64,000 bases of DNA from NCBI RefSeq assembly GCF_005233515.1, contig NZ_QFZZ01000002.1, positions 744,001-808,000 of the forward strand, read 5' to 3'. The notes below the pieces were generated by a model. The model was not told the DNA's origin and did no database searches. It saw only the letters and a program-made list of their open reading frames with translations. Source of the stretch: Pseudomonas sp. CFBP13508. GTDB taxonomy: Bacteria; Pseudomonadota; Gammaproteobacteria; Pseudomonadales; Pseudomonadaceae. How positions within the stretch are numbered: the stretch's first letter is position 1; every line of letters starts with the position of its first letter. This document shows, piece after piece, positions 25,241 through 34,224 of this stretch. The translations under genes and the position numbers were made by a program.

Positions 25241-26377
25241 TCACAGCGACCGCGCAATAATCTCCTTCATGATTTCATTGGTGCCGGCATAAATCCGCTG
25301 CACCCGCGCATCCGCCCACGCCCGGGCCACCGGGTATTCCCACATGAAGCCGTAGCCACCATGCAGTTGCACGCACTCGTCGAGCACCTTGCATTGCAGA
25401 TCGGTGCCCCAGTATTTGGCCATCGCAGCGGTCGGCACATCGAGTTTGCCCTGCAGATGCAGCTCCAGGCAGCGATCGACGAAGACCCGGCCGATCTGGA
25501 TCTCGGTGGCCATTTCGGCCAGTTTGAAGCGGGTGTTCTGGAAATCGGCGATCGACTTGCCGAACGCCTTGCGATCACGGGTGTAATCCAGCGTCCATTG
25601 CAACGCTGCTTCAGCCGAGGCCAGACCGCCAATCGCCACGGTCAGGCGCTCCTGCGGCAACTCCTGCATCAGATAGGCAAACCCGGCACCCGCCTGGCCG
25701 AGAAGGTTTTCCTTCGGCACGCGCACGTCCTGGAAGAACAGTTCCGAGGTGTCCTGCGCCTTCATGCCGACCTTCTCCAGGCGCTTGCCCTTTTCGAAGC
25801 CCGGCGTATTCGCCTCCACCAGAAACAGACTGGTGCCCTTGGCCCCAGCCTTGGGGTCGGTCTTGGCCACCACTATCACCAGGTCAGCCAGAAAGCCGTT
25901 GGTGATAAAGGTCTTCGAACCGTTGATCACATATTCGTCACCGTCGAGCACCGCCGTGGTTTTCACCCCTTGCAGGTCGGAACCGGCGCCAGGCTCGGTC
26001 ATGGCAATCGCCGTGACCATTTCGCCCGAGACCAGTTTCGGCAGGTATTTGTGTTTCAGCGCCTCGCTGCCGTAATGCAGGATGTAGGGCGCGACGATGT
26101 CCGAGTGCAGCGAAAAGCCGATGCCGGTCAGGCCCAGACGCCCGACTTCTTCGATCACTACGGTGCTGTAGAGGAAATCCGCGCCCAGGCCGCCGTACTC
26201 TTCCGGCAGATGCGAACAGAGCATCCCCGCCTCTCCCGCCTTGTTCCACAGTGCGCGATCAATGTGCCCCTGCTTCTCCCACTGCGCGTGATACGGCACG
26301 GCCTCTTTTTCGAGGAAAGTTCGCACGCTGTCGCGGAACAATTCGTGCTCGGAACTGAACAGGGTTCTGGGGATCAT
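25241..26377 (-). CDS. Acyl-CoA dehydrogenase, long-chain type
   Basis: This flavoenzyme introduces the alpha-beta double bond into acyl-CoA in fatty acid or branched-chain degradation. The 378 residues show AMTEPGAGSDLQG in the middle beta domain and LHGGYGFMWEYPVARAWAD near the end. The medium-chain catalytic position reads YAGTNEIM instead of YEGT. As in long-chain and isovaleryl enzymes, the catalytic glutamate is probably in MQELPQERL on an earlier helix. Substrate length cannot be told from sequence alone. It is divergent from the GlxA-type regulator. Confidence 0.92.
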   Translation of the reverse strand: MIPRTLFSSEHELFRDSVRTFLEKEAVPYHAQWEKQGHIDRALWNKAGEAGMLCSHLPEEYGGLGADFLYSTVVIEEVGRLGLTGIGFSLHSDIVAPYILHYGSEALKHKYLPKLVSGEMVTAIAMTEPGAGSDLQGVKTTAVLDGDEYVINGSKTFITNGFLADLVIVVAKTDPKAGAKGTSLFLVEANTPGFEKGKRLEKVGMKAQDTSELFFQDVRVPKENLLGQAGAGFAYLMQELPQERLTVAIGGLASAEAALQWTLDYTRDRKAFGKSIADFQNTRFKLAEMATEIQIGRVFVDRCLELHLQGKLDVPTAAMAKYWGTDLQCKVLDECVQLHGGYGFMWEYPVARAWADARVQRIYAGTNEIMKEIIARSL

Positions 26378-26528
26378 GCGGCACCTTTCTATGTTGTTGG
26401 AGGGATTCGGCTCTCAGAGACTAAGCCCGACTTCTGCTACGGGACACTGGACACATCCGACAAAAAATAAGACGATCCAGCCGTCTGGTGACCACTTTCC
26501 CTTATAAAAACAAAACAAAAGTTGAATT

Positions 26529-27524
26529 ATGTCTAAGCACGTCTCCCCGCCCTTGCGGCGCGTCAGCATCCTGGCCATCGACCGGGTTTTCGCTTACACC
26601 CTCATGCAGGCCAAGGATTTTTTCCATGTGGCCAGCCTGCGTTACGGCAAACAACTGGGCCACGGTCTGACACCGGCGTTCGAAACTCGCCTGGTCAGCC
26701 CGGATGGCAAACCGGTAAAAAGCTTCAGCGACGTGGTCATGCCGGTCGACGGCGGCCTGGAAAACGCCGACGTGATCATCCTTCCGGCGTTCTGGGACGA
26801 TTTCGACACGCTGTGCAGCCGTTACCCGCAAATCATGCCGTGGCTGCGCGAACAGCATGCACGCGGCGCGGTGTTATGCGGCGAAGCCACCGGAGTGTTC
26901 TGGCTCGCCGAAGCCGGGCTGCTCAACGGCAAGGAAGCGACTACCTACTGGCGCTTCTTCAACGCCTTCGCCGAGCGTTTCCCCAAGGTCTATCTGAATC
27001 AGGACAAGCACCTGACCGACGCCGACAATCTCTATTGCGCCGGCGGCACGACCTCGGCCTGCGATCTCTACATCTATCTGATCGAACGCTTCTGCGGCGC
27101 GAACGTGGCGCAAGCCGTGGCCCGTGACATCCTTTACGAAGTGCAGCGCAGCTACTCACCGGGACGTATCGGTTTCGGCGGGCAGAAGCTACATCAGGAC
27201 GTGATCATCCTGCAGATCCAGCAGTGGCTCGAAGAACATTTTGCCGACAAGTTCCGCTTCGAAGACGTCGCCCGCGAGCACGGCATGAGCATCCGCAACT
27301 TCATGCGCCGCTTCCAGACCGCCACCGGCGACAAACCGCTGCACTACTTGCAGCGCCTGCGCATCGAGACAGCCAAGGGCCTGCTCTCGGGCACACGCAA
27401 GAGCATCAAGACCATCAGTTACGAGGTCGGTTACGACGATGCAAGCTTCTTCGCGCGACTGTTCCGCCAGCACACTGAACTGTCGCCTAACCAGTACCGG
27501 CAGCAGTTTCAGCAGGCTGCGTAA
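26529..27524 (+). CDS. GlxA-type AraC-family transcriptional regulator
   Basis: The 331 residues join an N-terminal DJ-1/PfpI-like domain (about 10-195) to a C-terminal AraC helix-turn-helix pair (about 215-328, with FRFEDVAREHGMSIRNFMRRF and KTISYEVGYDDASFFARLFR). At the DJ-1 nucleophile elbow, where relatives usually read C-T-G-A, this protein has E-A120-T-G-V, so the domain probably only senses ligands. It is divergent from the acyl-CoA dehydrogenase, a likely target, and also lies upstream of the flavin monooxygenase cluster. Confidence 0.88.
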   Translation: MSKHVSPPLRRVSILAIDRVFAYTLMQAKDFFHVASLRYGKQLGHGLTPAFETRLVSPDGKPVKSFSDVVMPVDGGLENADVIILPAFWDDFDTLCSRYPQIMPWLREQHARGAVLCGEATGVFWLAEAGLLNGKEATTYWRFFNAFAERFPKVYLNQDKHLTDADNLYCAGGTTSACDLYIYLIERFCGANVAQAVARDILYEVQRSYSPGRIGFGGQKLHQDVIILQIQQWLEEHFADKFRFEDVAREHGMSIRNFMRRFQTATGDKPLHYLQRLRIETAKGLLSGTRKSIKTISYEVGYDDASFFARLFRQHTELSPNQYRQQFQQAA

Positions 27525-27707
27525 CCCTCCGCCAGACTGACGTCCCTGTGGGTGTAGTCCTTCCACGGGGACCGGCTTGTAAGTTGTGATTCGTCCGACA
27601 CAAATGAACGAAAACAGAACAACGTCTGGCTGTGTTTTACGACTGTTCAGACGCGGCTGCGCCGAGCAGACTACTTCCCAAGCACATCGCATCAGGGAAG
27701 ATCAACA

Positions 27708-29657
27708 GTGACCATCGGCTCCAGCTACAACTATCCCTCGCAGGCTCCCGGCCTTGAAAAACGCAAAAAACGTTCGCCACAGGACAAATGGAAAGCCCGT
27801 TTCCCCAATCCACCGGACCTGTGTTTTGACTACCGCGCGTTACTGGAGCAGCCAGGCGGAATCGCCCGAGCGACTGATTCCAGCCATCGAATCTGCATCA
27901 TCGGCGCAGGCATCACAGGCCTGACGGCAGCAAGAGAATTGCTGCGCTGCGGCTTCACCCAGATCACTCTGATCGAACAGTCCTCGCGAATCGGCGGCAG
28001 GCACCTGACCGTTCCCGGCAGCCCCCAATCCAAGGCCAGCCATACCCCATTCGAAATGGGCGCAATGCGCATGCCTTTGTTCAATCGCGAAGGAGAATCG
28101 CCGAAGGACGGTCGCTCGCTGATGGCCTACTACGCGACGATTTTCGACCTGGCACTGTCAGACTTTGCCAATCCCGGCAGCCAATGGGTCAAATCCACTG
28201 GCATTTATCTGCGCGAGGGCAGCCTGTCAAAGCAGACTTCGCCGCAAATGCTCATCTGGAAAAACGCCGACGGTCAGACCCGCCCTCCTGGCGAGGACCT
28301 GCAAGCGGTATATGCAAAATGGAGAGGATTCGCCGACCGCATGACCCGACACGTTTGCGACAGTTATGCGAGCGAGGAATGGGAGTCAGTGTGGGCAGCT
28401 ATTGTCTGCAGGTATCACGCCGTTTCCTTCCGTGATCTGGTGAGTATGCCGGCGTTACAACAGTGGGAAAAAGAAGCCCCGGGGGATTTTGGCGGGATGG
28501 GAATGTCGCCAGAGGAATCGGCAATTTTTTATGCCATCGGCATTGGCGACGGCAGCTGGGGCGCATTTTATGACGTCTGTGCGCTGTACCCGCTGCGCAC
28601 TGCCATATTCGGGTTCAGCAGTCACTTGCAACTGGTGCTGGGTCGGGTAGATGAAAAAGGCGATCCCCTGCCTGACTCACCGCATATCCGCAGCAATGCG
28701 GTTTTCGATTCAACCGGGCTGCAGTTCGAAGGCCCGCGCTACCTCGGTCTCGCGGCGCTGAGTGAAAGCCTTATGTTCATCAAACCTGATGAAACAGCGA
28801 TGTCTTTCCACGAGCACAGCCTGCAATACCGCGAAGGTTTGCTGACTGATAGCTCCGTCACTCGGCTGAAAAAGCTCGACAGCGGTAAAACCCGTGTCTA
28901 CTACAACTGGAAGCAAAGTCGCTCCCAGCAGACTCAGGAACATTTCAGCGATTATGACTCCGTGATCATGACGCTGCCTTCGTGGTTGATCGAAACACGA
29001 ATCAGGCTTGAAAACTTCACGGTACAAATGCTGCCGTTCGAAACGATCAATGCGTACAAGACTGCGCATTGGGAAACCAGCTGCAAAGTGTTCGCGCCGC
29101 TGAAGAAATCCTTCCTGTCCGGCAATACCGCCATCCCCCAAGCGATCGTCACGGACAGTTTTATCCACGATGTTTATACCTACCGCTATAACGATCACTA
29201 CAGCTATGACTGCATTCTTCTCAGTTATACCTGGGAGGATGACGCTACCAAACTCTGCTGTTTCAGCGACAAGGAGCTGGTCGCCAAATGTGCCGAAGAA
29301 CTTGATCGAATCCTGATGAACTGCAGCAATATCGGGCAGCGCATCTCGCCCTTCATTGGCCTGAATCAGGCCGTCGTACAGCGCTGGATCACCGACAAGA
29401 ACTCGCTTGGGTGCGCCAAACTTTACCGCCCCGGCGCCTACTACGACGCTGTAAGCCTGATGAAATACAACCGCGACTATTCCAGTGTTTCCGGGCTGTA
29501 TCTTTCTGGCGAGTCGTTTTCAGTGGATGCCGGCTGGACCGAGCCCTGCTTTCGCGGCGCTATCGATGCGGTGATTCATATTTGCGAAAAAACCTCGGCG
29601 CAGTTCAATGGCGGCTTCCAGATAACCGACTATCCACACTACCAGGCCGGACCATGA
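27708..29657 (+). CDS. FAD-dependent amino-acid 2-monooxygenase-like oxidoreductase
   Basis: The 649 residues resemble flavin amino-acid oxidases that decarboxylate as they oxidise and release an amide: tryptophan 2-monooxygenase (IaaM), lysine 2-monooxygenase (DavB) and phenylalanine 2-monooxygenase. The FAD dinucleotide site is GAGITGL (about 65-71), followed by LIEQSSRIGGRH. EMGAMRMP (about 116-123), SYTWEDD (about 506-512) and the late GLYLSGESFSVDAGW (about 595-609) match conserved blocks of that family. An extra basic N-terminus precedes the FAD fold. The start is a GTG with AGGGAAG upstream. The amidase gene that follows supports an amide product; the substrate is unknown. Confidence 0.8.
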   Translation: MTIGSSYNYPSQAPGLEKRKKRSPQDKWKARFPNPPDLCFDYRALLEQPGGIARATDSSHRICIIGAGITGLTAARELLRCGFTQITLIEQSSRIGGRHLTVPGSPQSKASHTPFEMGAMRMPLFNREGESPKDGRSLMAYYATIFDLALSDFANPGSQWVKSTGIYLREGSLSKQTSPQMLIWKNADGQTRPPGEDLQAVYAKWRGFADRMTRHVCDSYASEEWESVWAAIVCRYHAVSFRDLVSMPALQQWEKEAPGDFGGMGMSPEESAIFYAIGIGDGSWGAFYDVCALYPLRTAIFGFSSHLQLVLGRVDEKGDPLPDSPHIRSNAVFDSTGLQFEGPRYLGLAALSESLMFIKPDETAMSFHEHSLQYREGLLTDSSVTRLKKLDSGKTRVYYNWKQSRSQQTQEHFSDYDSVIMTLPSWLIETRIRLENFTVQMLPFETINAYKTAHWETSCKVFAPLKKSFLSGNTAIPQAIVTDSFIHDVYTYRYNDHYSYDCILLSYTWEDDATKLCCFSDKELVAKCAEELDRILMNCSNIGQRISPFIGLNQAVVQRWITDKNSLGCAKLYRPGAYYDAVSLMKYNRDYSSVSGLYLSGESFSVDAGWTEPCFRGAIDAVIHICEKTSAQFNGGFQITDYPHYQAGP

Positions 29658-29740
29658 AGCTTTCAGTCATGCAATTCGGCATCCTGAGCGTGCACCGTCG
29701 ATATGCGTTTAATCGTCCTAGGAGGCGTACTACAACCTAA
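29654..29740 (+). other. Coupled 28-codon mini-ORF, possible gene remnant
   Basis: An ATG overlaps the stop of the flavin oxidase (ATGA) and opens a 28-codon frame starting MKLSVMQFGILS. That looks like the beginning of a folded enzyme but soon turns arginine-rich and stops. An isolated AGGAGG follows near 29720 without a start codon. It may be the remnant of a lost gene; I cannot assign a function. Confidence 0.3.
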
Positions 29741-29833
29741 CCGGAAAGCGCCGACTTACCTTCCACTGCTGACTCGACTCTTATGTTCCCCGCCACCCGA
29801 TGGCGTGAAAACAACAATAAGGGATCATGAAAA

Positions 29834-30721
29834 ATGAGCGAGTCAACAAGCCCTGTTCGTATTGCGGTTGTGCAATGTGATCCGCAGGTCGGTACGCAAA
29901 ATCGTGCAGCGAATCTGAGCAACAGCCTGGAGTTGTCACTGCAGGCGGTCAATGGTGGTGCCAACCTCATCGTTTTGCCCGAGCTGACAAACACTGGTTA
30001 TTTCTTTCGCACTCGACAGGATGCGTTCGATCACGCCGAATCGGTTCCGGATGGGCCGAGCGTGAGCCGATGGGAGGATTTTGCCCGCCAGCATCAGGTG
30101 TATCTGGTGGCAGGGCTGACCGAGCGCGAAGGGGCACGGTTGTACAACACAGCCGTGTTGTTGGGACCTGACGGTTTCATCGGCAAATATCGCAAGGCGC
30201 ACCTGTGGAATCTGGAGAAGCTCTGGTTCACTGCAGGCGATAGCGGTTTCCCGGTGTTCGAAACGCCGATCGGTCGCATCGGTCTGCTGATCTGCTGGGA
30301 CATCTGGTTTCCCGAAGTCCCGAGAATCCTCAGCCAGCAGGGCGCGGACATTATCTGCAGCCTGAACAATTGGGTCTGGACGCCACCGCCACTGTTCGAC
30401 GAGGCCGGCAAATGCATGGCCTCGTACCTGACCATGACCGCAGCGCATGTCAACAATGTGTTTATCGCGGCGGCGAGCAGAATCGGCGAAGAGCGCGGTG
30501 CTCGCTACCTTGGATGCTCTTTGATTGCCGGCACCAACGGCTGGCCGATTGGCCGGGTTGCATCCGCCGATCAGCAGGAGATTCTCTACGCCGATATCGA
30601 TTTGACCAGCTCGCGCAGTGCGCCGATCTGGAATGACCTGAACGACCTGCACCGTGATCGGCGGTGTGATGTCTACGATCGAATGCTCGGTTACACCCAG
30701 CATCCGTGCCTGCCGCGTTAA
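29834..30721 (+). CDS. Nitrilase-superfamily carbon-nitrogen hydrolase (amidase)
   Basis: The 295-residue cytoplasmic enzyme has the complete Glu-Lys-Cys catalytic triad: E50 in VLPELTNTGY, K121 in KYRKAHLW and C154 in LICWDIWFPE. Such enzymes hydrolyse amides or nitriles; DavA, which follows lysine 2-monooxygenase in P. putida, belongs here. The gene comes after a 2-monooxygenase-like gene, so the likely job is to turn its amide product into acid and ammonia. It is 14 bases from the next gene. Confidence 0.85.
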   Translation: MSESTSPVRIAVVQCDPQVGTQNRAANLSNSLELSLQAVNGGANLIVLPELTNTGYFFRTRQDAFDHAESVPDGPSVSRWEDFARQHQVYLVAGLTEREGARLYNTAVLLGPDGFIGKYRKAHLWNLEKLWFTAGDSGFPVFETPIGRIGLLICWDIWFPEVPRILSQQGADIICSLNNWVWTPPPLFDEAGKCMASYLTMTAAHVNNVFIAAASRIGEERGARYLGCSLIAGTNGWPIGRVASADQQEILYADIDLTSSRSAPIWNDLNDLHRDRRCDVYDRMLGYTQHPCLPR

Positions 30722-30735
30722 CCGGAGGCCGGGCT

Positions 30736-31941
30736 ATGGACATTCACGCAAAGCAACGCAAAACAATCGTGGCCAGAACCGCGATGGATAGCACCATTAT
30801 CGGCCTGATTCTGGGTGCGACGGTTTTGATTGGCTGGCTATCGCTCACCCATCATTCGTTGTGGTCGGCGCGCTGGCCGGACTACAGCCATATGGTTTCG
30901 AGCTTTCCCGACGCTGCTGCCTGGCTGCGCTGGGTGCTCGGGGATATCAGCGAGGTAGCATTCTATAAACATGAGTTTGCCTCGATCGGCCTGCTGGCTG
31001 GTGCATATCTGGGCTATTGGGCGAATCGAACGGGAAAAGCCTGGCAAGGCTTCACCATCTGTTACGGCAGCGGGCTCTGGCCGTGGCTGGTCACAAGCTC
31101 ATTGCTGGGCCTGGTGCTGAGCAATCTGCTATGGGGCTGGACTGTCACCGCCACCAGTTGGCAGCCAACCTTTGCGGCATTCGTGTCGTTGCCTGCGGCC
31201 ATGGTGCTCATGTTCGGTGCCGGCTGGAAAGTTGCCATTAACGGCGCAATCATGGGCGCACTGTGCGTGACACCGCTGTGCCTGCTGATGGTCAATTACG
31301 TATGTAACCCACTCGGTCTGCCCGTGGTGATTGGCAATGTTTCGGGCATGGCCATCGCCAGCATCGGCGCCTTCGTGCTTTGTCGCTACGTGCCAAGCCT
31401 GGTGAAATCAGCGCAGCCCGATCCGGCTGCCGAGGAATTCAGCGTCACCGTGTCCGGCAGGGCGCCGGATTATGGCGTGGTATGGAGCATGCGCCGGGTC
31501 TTGGCGGATTTCTCCGAAGCACCTTTCTTCGGCAATGAGTGGGCGAGCCTGGGACTGATTGTCGGCGCGTTGCTCGCATTTACACTCAACCCAATGAGCC
31601 CGGTCTACGGCACCGGTCTGCTGCCGCAACTGCTGGCCGGTCAGGCGTTGACGTCGGCACTGGGCGTGGTGATCTGGCGCAAGCAGTGGATGGCGCGTGG
31701 CTGGTACCCGACCTACGTACCGCTGGTGTCCGTGGTTCCGGCTGCGATCCTCACCTACGGCGGCGAATGGCAAGTGATCATTTCCAGTGCGCTGCTCGGC
31801 GCCCTGATCGCTCCGCCATTGGCCTGCGCGCTCGCGCAGAGGCTGCCAGGCTTTATGCATGGCTTTATCGGCAATGTGTTGTCGATGGCCCTCAGTACGC
31901 TTTTGATCCTGCCAATCGTTGGATGGCTCGCCAGCCACTGA
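30736..31941 (+). CDS. Internally duplicated polytopic membrane protein, family not recognised
   Basis: The 401 residues hold about eleven hydrophobic segments. After one N-terminal helix the protein repeats itself. The first half has YKHEFASIGLLAGAYLGY, YGSGLWP, a FAAFVSLPAA segment and VIGNVSGMA. The second half has FGNEWASLGLIVGALLAF, YGTGLLP, a TYVPLVSVVPAA segment and FIGNVLSMA in the same order. This points to tandem duplication of a five-helix unit, as in many transporters. The ATG at 30736 has CGGAGG seven bases upstream. From its place between an amidase and an asparaginase I infer transport of an amino acid, amide or product. Confidence 0.7.
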   Translation: MDIHAKQRKTIVARTAMDSTIIGLILGATVLIGWLSLTHHSLWSARWPDYSHMVSSFPDAAAWLRWVLGDISEVAFYKHEFASIGLLAGAYLGYWANRTGKAWQGFTICYGSGLWPWLVTSSLLGLVLSNLLWGWTVTATSWQPTFAAFVSLPAAMVLMFGAGWKVAINGAIMGALCVTPLCLLMVNYVCNPLGLPVVIGNVSGMAIASIGAFVLCRYVPSLVKSAQPDPAAEEFSVTVSGRAPDYGVVWSMRRVLADFSEAPFFGNEWASLGLIVGALLAFTLNPMSPVYGTGLLPQLLAGQALTSALGVVIWRKQWMARGWYPTYVPLVSVVPAAILTYGGEWQVIISSALLGALIAPPLACALAQRLPGFMHGFIGNVLSMALSTLLILPIVGWLASH

Positions 31942-32007
31942 CTTTATCCCTGCCCCGGCTGGCTTCTGGATCGTCTCCAGAACAGCCGGTTATTCGCGAG
32001 GTATCAC

Positions 32008-32994
32008 ATGGAACTGCCAAAACTGGCCATTGCCGCTCTCGGCGGCACTGTCAGCATGCAATCGACGCAAGACGGCCAAGGCGTCGTTCCGGCGGTGTCC
32101 GGCGAAGCGTTGCTGAACACCGTGCCGGAGTTGAATGTGCTCGCACGAGCAACCGTCGAGACTTTCGGTCTGTTACCCAGCGCTTCGCTGGATTTCGCCT
32201 ACCTCTTGAACGTATTGGCCTGGGCTAACGCGCAGATCAGTCAAGGCGTGGCCGCAGTCATCATCATCCAGGGCACAGACACTCTGGAGGAATCCGCTGT
32301 TTTCTTCGATTACCTGTGGGCGCACGACGAGCCACTGGTGCTGACTGGTGCCATGCGCTCTGCCATGCAAGCGGGCGCTGACGGCCCGGCAAACCTGTTG
32401 GATGCCGGTCGCGTTGCATTGGCGGCATGCAGTCATAGGCGCGGAGCACAGGTGGTTATCAACGGCGAGATTCACCGCGCCAATAGCGTGCGCAAGGTCG
32501 ATTCAATGGCCATGCACGCCTTCGCCTCGCCCTTGACCGGCCCTGCCGGCTTGTTAGTCGAAGGCGCACCGCGCTACTTCCATCCCCCGATTGCGCGCCA
32601 TGTTTTGCCGATGCCGCAAAACACCCGCCAGAATATTGCTTTGCTGGAAGCTTCGCTCGGTGCAGACAGTCTGCTGTTAGAGAAAGTTGTGGAGCTGGGT
32701 TACGCCGGCCTGGTGATCGCTGGCTTCGGCGCCGGTCATGTCTCAGCGAACTGGGCCAACGTCATCGAAGGGATTGCCCGGCATATTCCGGTGATCATCG
32801 CCACCCGCACCGGTTGTGGCGCGACGGCGCAAGCGACCTATGGCTTCGTCGGCAGTGAAATCGATATGACGCGCAAAGGTGCCCTGATGGCTGGGTTCCT
32901 ATGCCCGCGCAAAGCGAGAATTCTGCTGTGGCTTCTGGTTGGCTGCCAACAGCAATCAACGTTGGAAACCTGCCTCGCTGAACTGGCCCCATAA
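32008..32994 (+). CDS. Asparaginase/glutaminase family amidohydrolase
   Basis: The 328 residues match bacterial L-asparaginases. T14 in LGGTVS, T90-D91 in QGTDTLEE and K163 in VRKVDS fall at the positions of the E. coli AnsB nucleophile and triad residues. TGAMR (113-117) is also conserved. There is no signal peptide, so it should be cytoplasmic. Whether asparagine is the real substrate is open, since the gene sits at the end of an amide-metabolism cluster. GAGG lies seven bases before the ATG. Confidence 0.88.
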   Translation: MELPKLAIAALGGTVSMQSTQDGQGVVPAVSGEALLNTVPELNVLARATVETFGLLPSASLDFAYLLNVLAWANAQISQGVAAVIIIQGTDTLEESAVFFDYLWAHDEPLVLTGAMRSAMQAGADGPANLLDAGRVALAACSHRRGAQVVINGEIHRANSVRKVDSMAMHAFASPLTGPAGLLVEGAPRYFHPPIARHVLPMPQNTRQNIALLEASLGADSLLLEKVVELGYAGLVIAGFGAGHVSANWANVIEGIARHIPVIIATRTGCGATAQATYGFVGSEIDMTRKGALMAGFLCPRKARILLWLLVGCQQQSTLETCLAELAP

Positions 32995-32999
32995 AAAAA

Positions 33000-33022
33000 G
33001 GCCTGCAATCGCAGGCCCTTTT
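33000..33022. terminator. Terminator between asparaginase and zapE
   Basis: GGCCTGC/GCAGGCC hairpin with an A run before and TTTT after, lying between two convergent genes and usable from either side. Confidence 0.75.
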
Positions 33023-33039
33023 CCTTGCCGAAACTCCGC

Positions 33040-34134
33040 TTAAGGCTTGTGCGCCCGCGACAGGAATTCGTGGGATTGCATCTCCAGCAGTCGGCTCAGC
33101 GTGCGCTGAAACTCGAAGGTCAGGCGTCCGCCGGTGTACAGATCCTTCAACTCGACTTCGGCAGAAATGATCAGCTTGACGTTGCGATCGTAGAACTCGT
33201 CGACCATGTTGATGAAGCGGCGGGCGATGTCGTCGGTGGTGACGCTCATCTGCTCGACGCCGCTGAGCAGCACGGCGTGGAAGATCTTGCCCAGTTCGAT
33301 GTAGTCGTTCTGGCTGCGCGGGCCGTCGCACAGTTCACGGAAGTCGAACCAGGCCACGTCGTCGCAGGTGCGCAGAGCGCGGATTTCGCGGTTCTCGATG
33401 ATCAGCACATCGTTTTCCACCGCCGCCGTGCACTCCGGTGTCAGTGCCTTGAAGCTCTTGCGCAGGCTTTCGTGCGCGGCTTCATCGAGCGGATAGTGGA
33501 ACAGCTCGGCTTGCTCGAGGTGACGCAGACGATAATCGACGCCGCTGTCGACGTTGACGATCTCGGTGTTCTGCTTGATCAGCGCGATGGCCGGGAGGAA
33601 ACGTGCACGTTGCAGGCCATCCTTGTACAGACCGTCCGGAACGATGTTGGACGTCGCGACCAGGGTCACGCCGTTCTTGAACAACTCTTCCATCAGCGTG
33701 CCGAGGATCATCGCGTCGGTGATGTCGGAGACAAAGAATTCATCGAAGCAGATCACCCGCGACTCGGCCGCGAAGCGCTTGGCGATGATGGTCAGCGGGT
33801 TCTTCTCGCCGCCCAGGGTCTTCATTTCTTCGTGCACGCGCTTCATGAAGCGGTGGAAGTGCGTGCGGGTCTTTTCCTTGAACGGCAGCGCTTCGAAGAA
33901 GGTGTCGACCAGGTATGTCTTGCCGCGACCGACGCCGCCCCAGAAATACAGGCCCTTGACCGGCGCCTGATCCTTTTTGCCAAACAGCTTGCCGAGCAGA
34001 CCCGGCTTGTTCTGGTCAGCGGCGATCAAGTCGTCGTATAGACGCTGCAAGTGACGCACGGCAGTTTCCTGCGCGGCGTCATGGAAGAAGTCCGGGCGTT
34101 TCAGATCAGCTTGATATCGTTCTAGGGGCGTCAT
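33040..34134 (-). CDS. zapE: Cell division protein ZapE (AFG1-like ATPase)
   Basis: ZapE is an AAA-type ATPase that associates with the Z ring. The 364 residues contain the P-loop WGGVGRGKTYLVD near residues 66-78, a Walker B-like ICFDEFFVSDITDAM and the VATSNIVPDGLY sensor segment. It is divergent in orientation from the asparaginase and ends before a shared terminator. From memory the gene lies next to trpS in P. aeruginosa as well. Confidence 0.94.
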   Translation of the reverse strand: MTPLERYQADLKRPDFFHDAAQETAVRHLQRLYDDLIAADQNKPGLLGKLFGKKDQAPVKGLYFWGGVGRGKTYLVDTFFEALPFKEKTRTHFHRFMKRVHEEMKTLGGEKNPLTIIAKRFAAESRVICFDEFFVSDITDAMILGTLMEELFKNGVTLVATSNIVPDGLYKDGLQRARFLPAIALIKQNTEIVNVDSGVDYRLRHLEQAELFHYPLDEAAHESLRKSFKALTPECTAAVENDVLIIENREIRALRTCDDVAWFDFRELCDGPRSQNDYIELGKIFHAVLLSGVEQMSVTTDDIARRFINMVDEFYDRNVKLIISAEVELKDLYTGGRLTFEFQRTLSRLLEMQSHEFLSRAHKP

Positions 34135-34152
34135 AATTCGTTAGCAAGGCAA

Positions 34153-34182
34153 CAAAAACGGGCCGTCACTGTAGCGACGGCC
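34153..34182 (-). terminator. Terminator of trpS
   Basis: On the minus strand the perfect stem GGCCGTC/GACGGCC (34182-34161) is followed by GTTTTTG. It separates trpS from zapE. Confidence 0.75.
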
Positions 34183-34224
34183 TGTGGGAATGGCAATCGG
34201 CCCTTGGTCGGGTCGTGCCGCCGA

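Noticed and set aside
27708..30721. Naming the flavin enzyme and amidase iaaM and iaaH for indole-acetic acid synthesis
   Set aside because: The amidase is of the nitrilase superfamily, not the amidase-signature family of IaaH, and the flavin enzyme is equally close in motifs to lysine and phenylalanine 2-monooxygenases. Substrate cannot be read from sequence.
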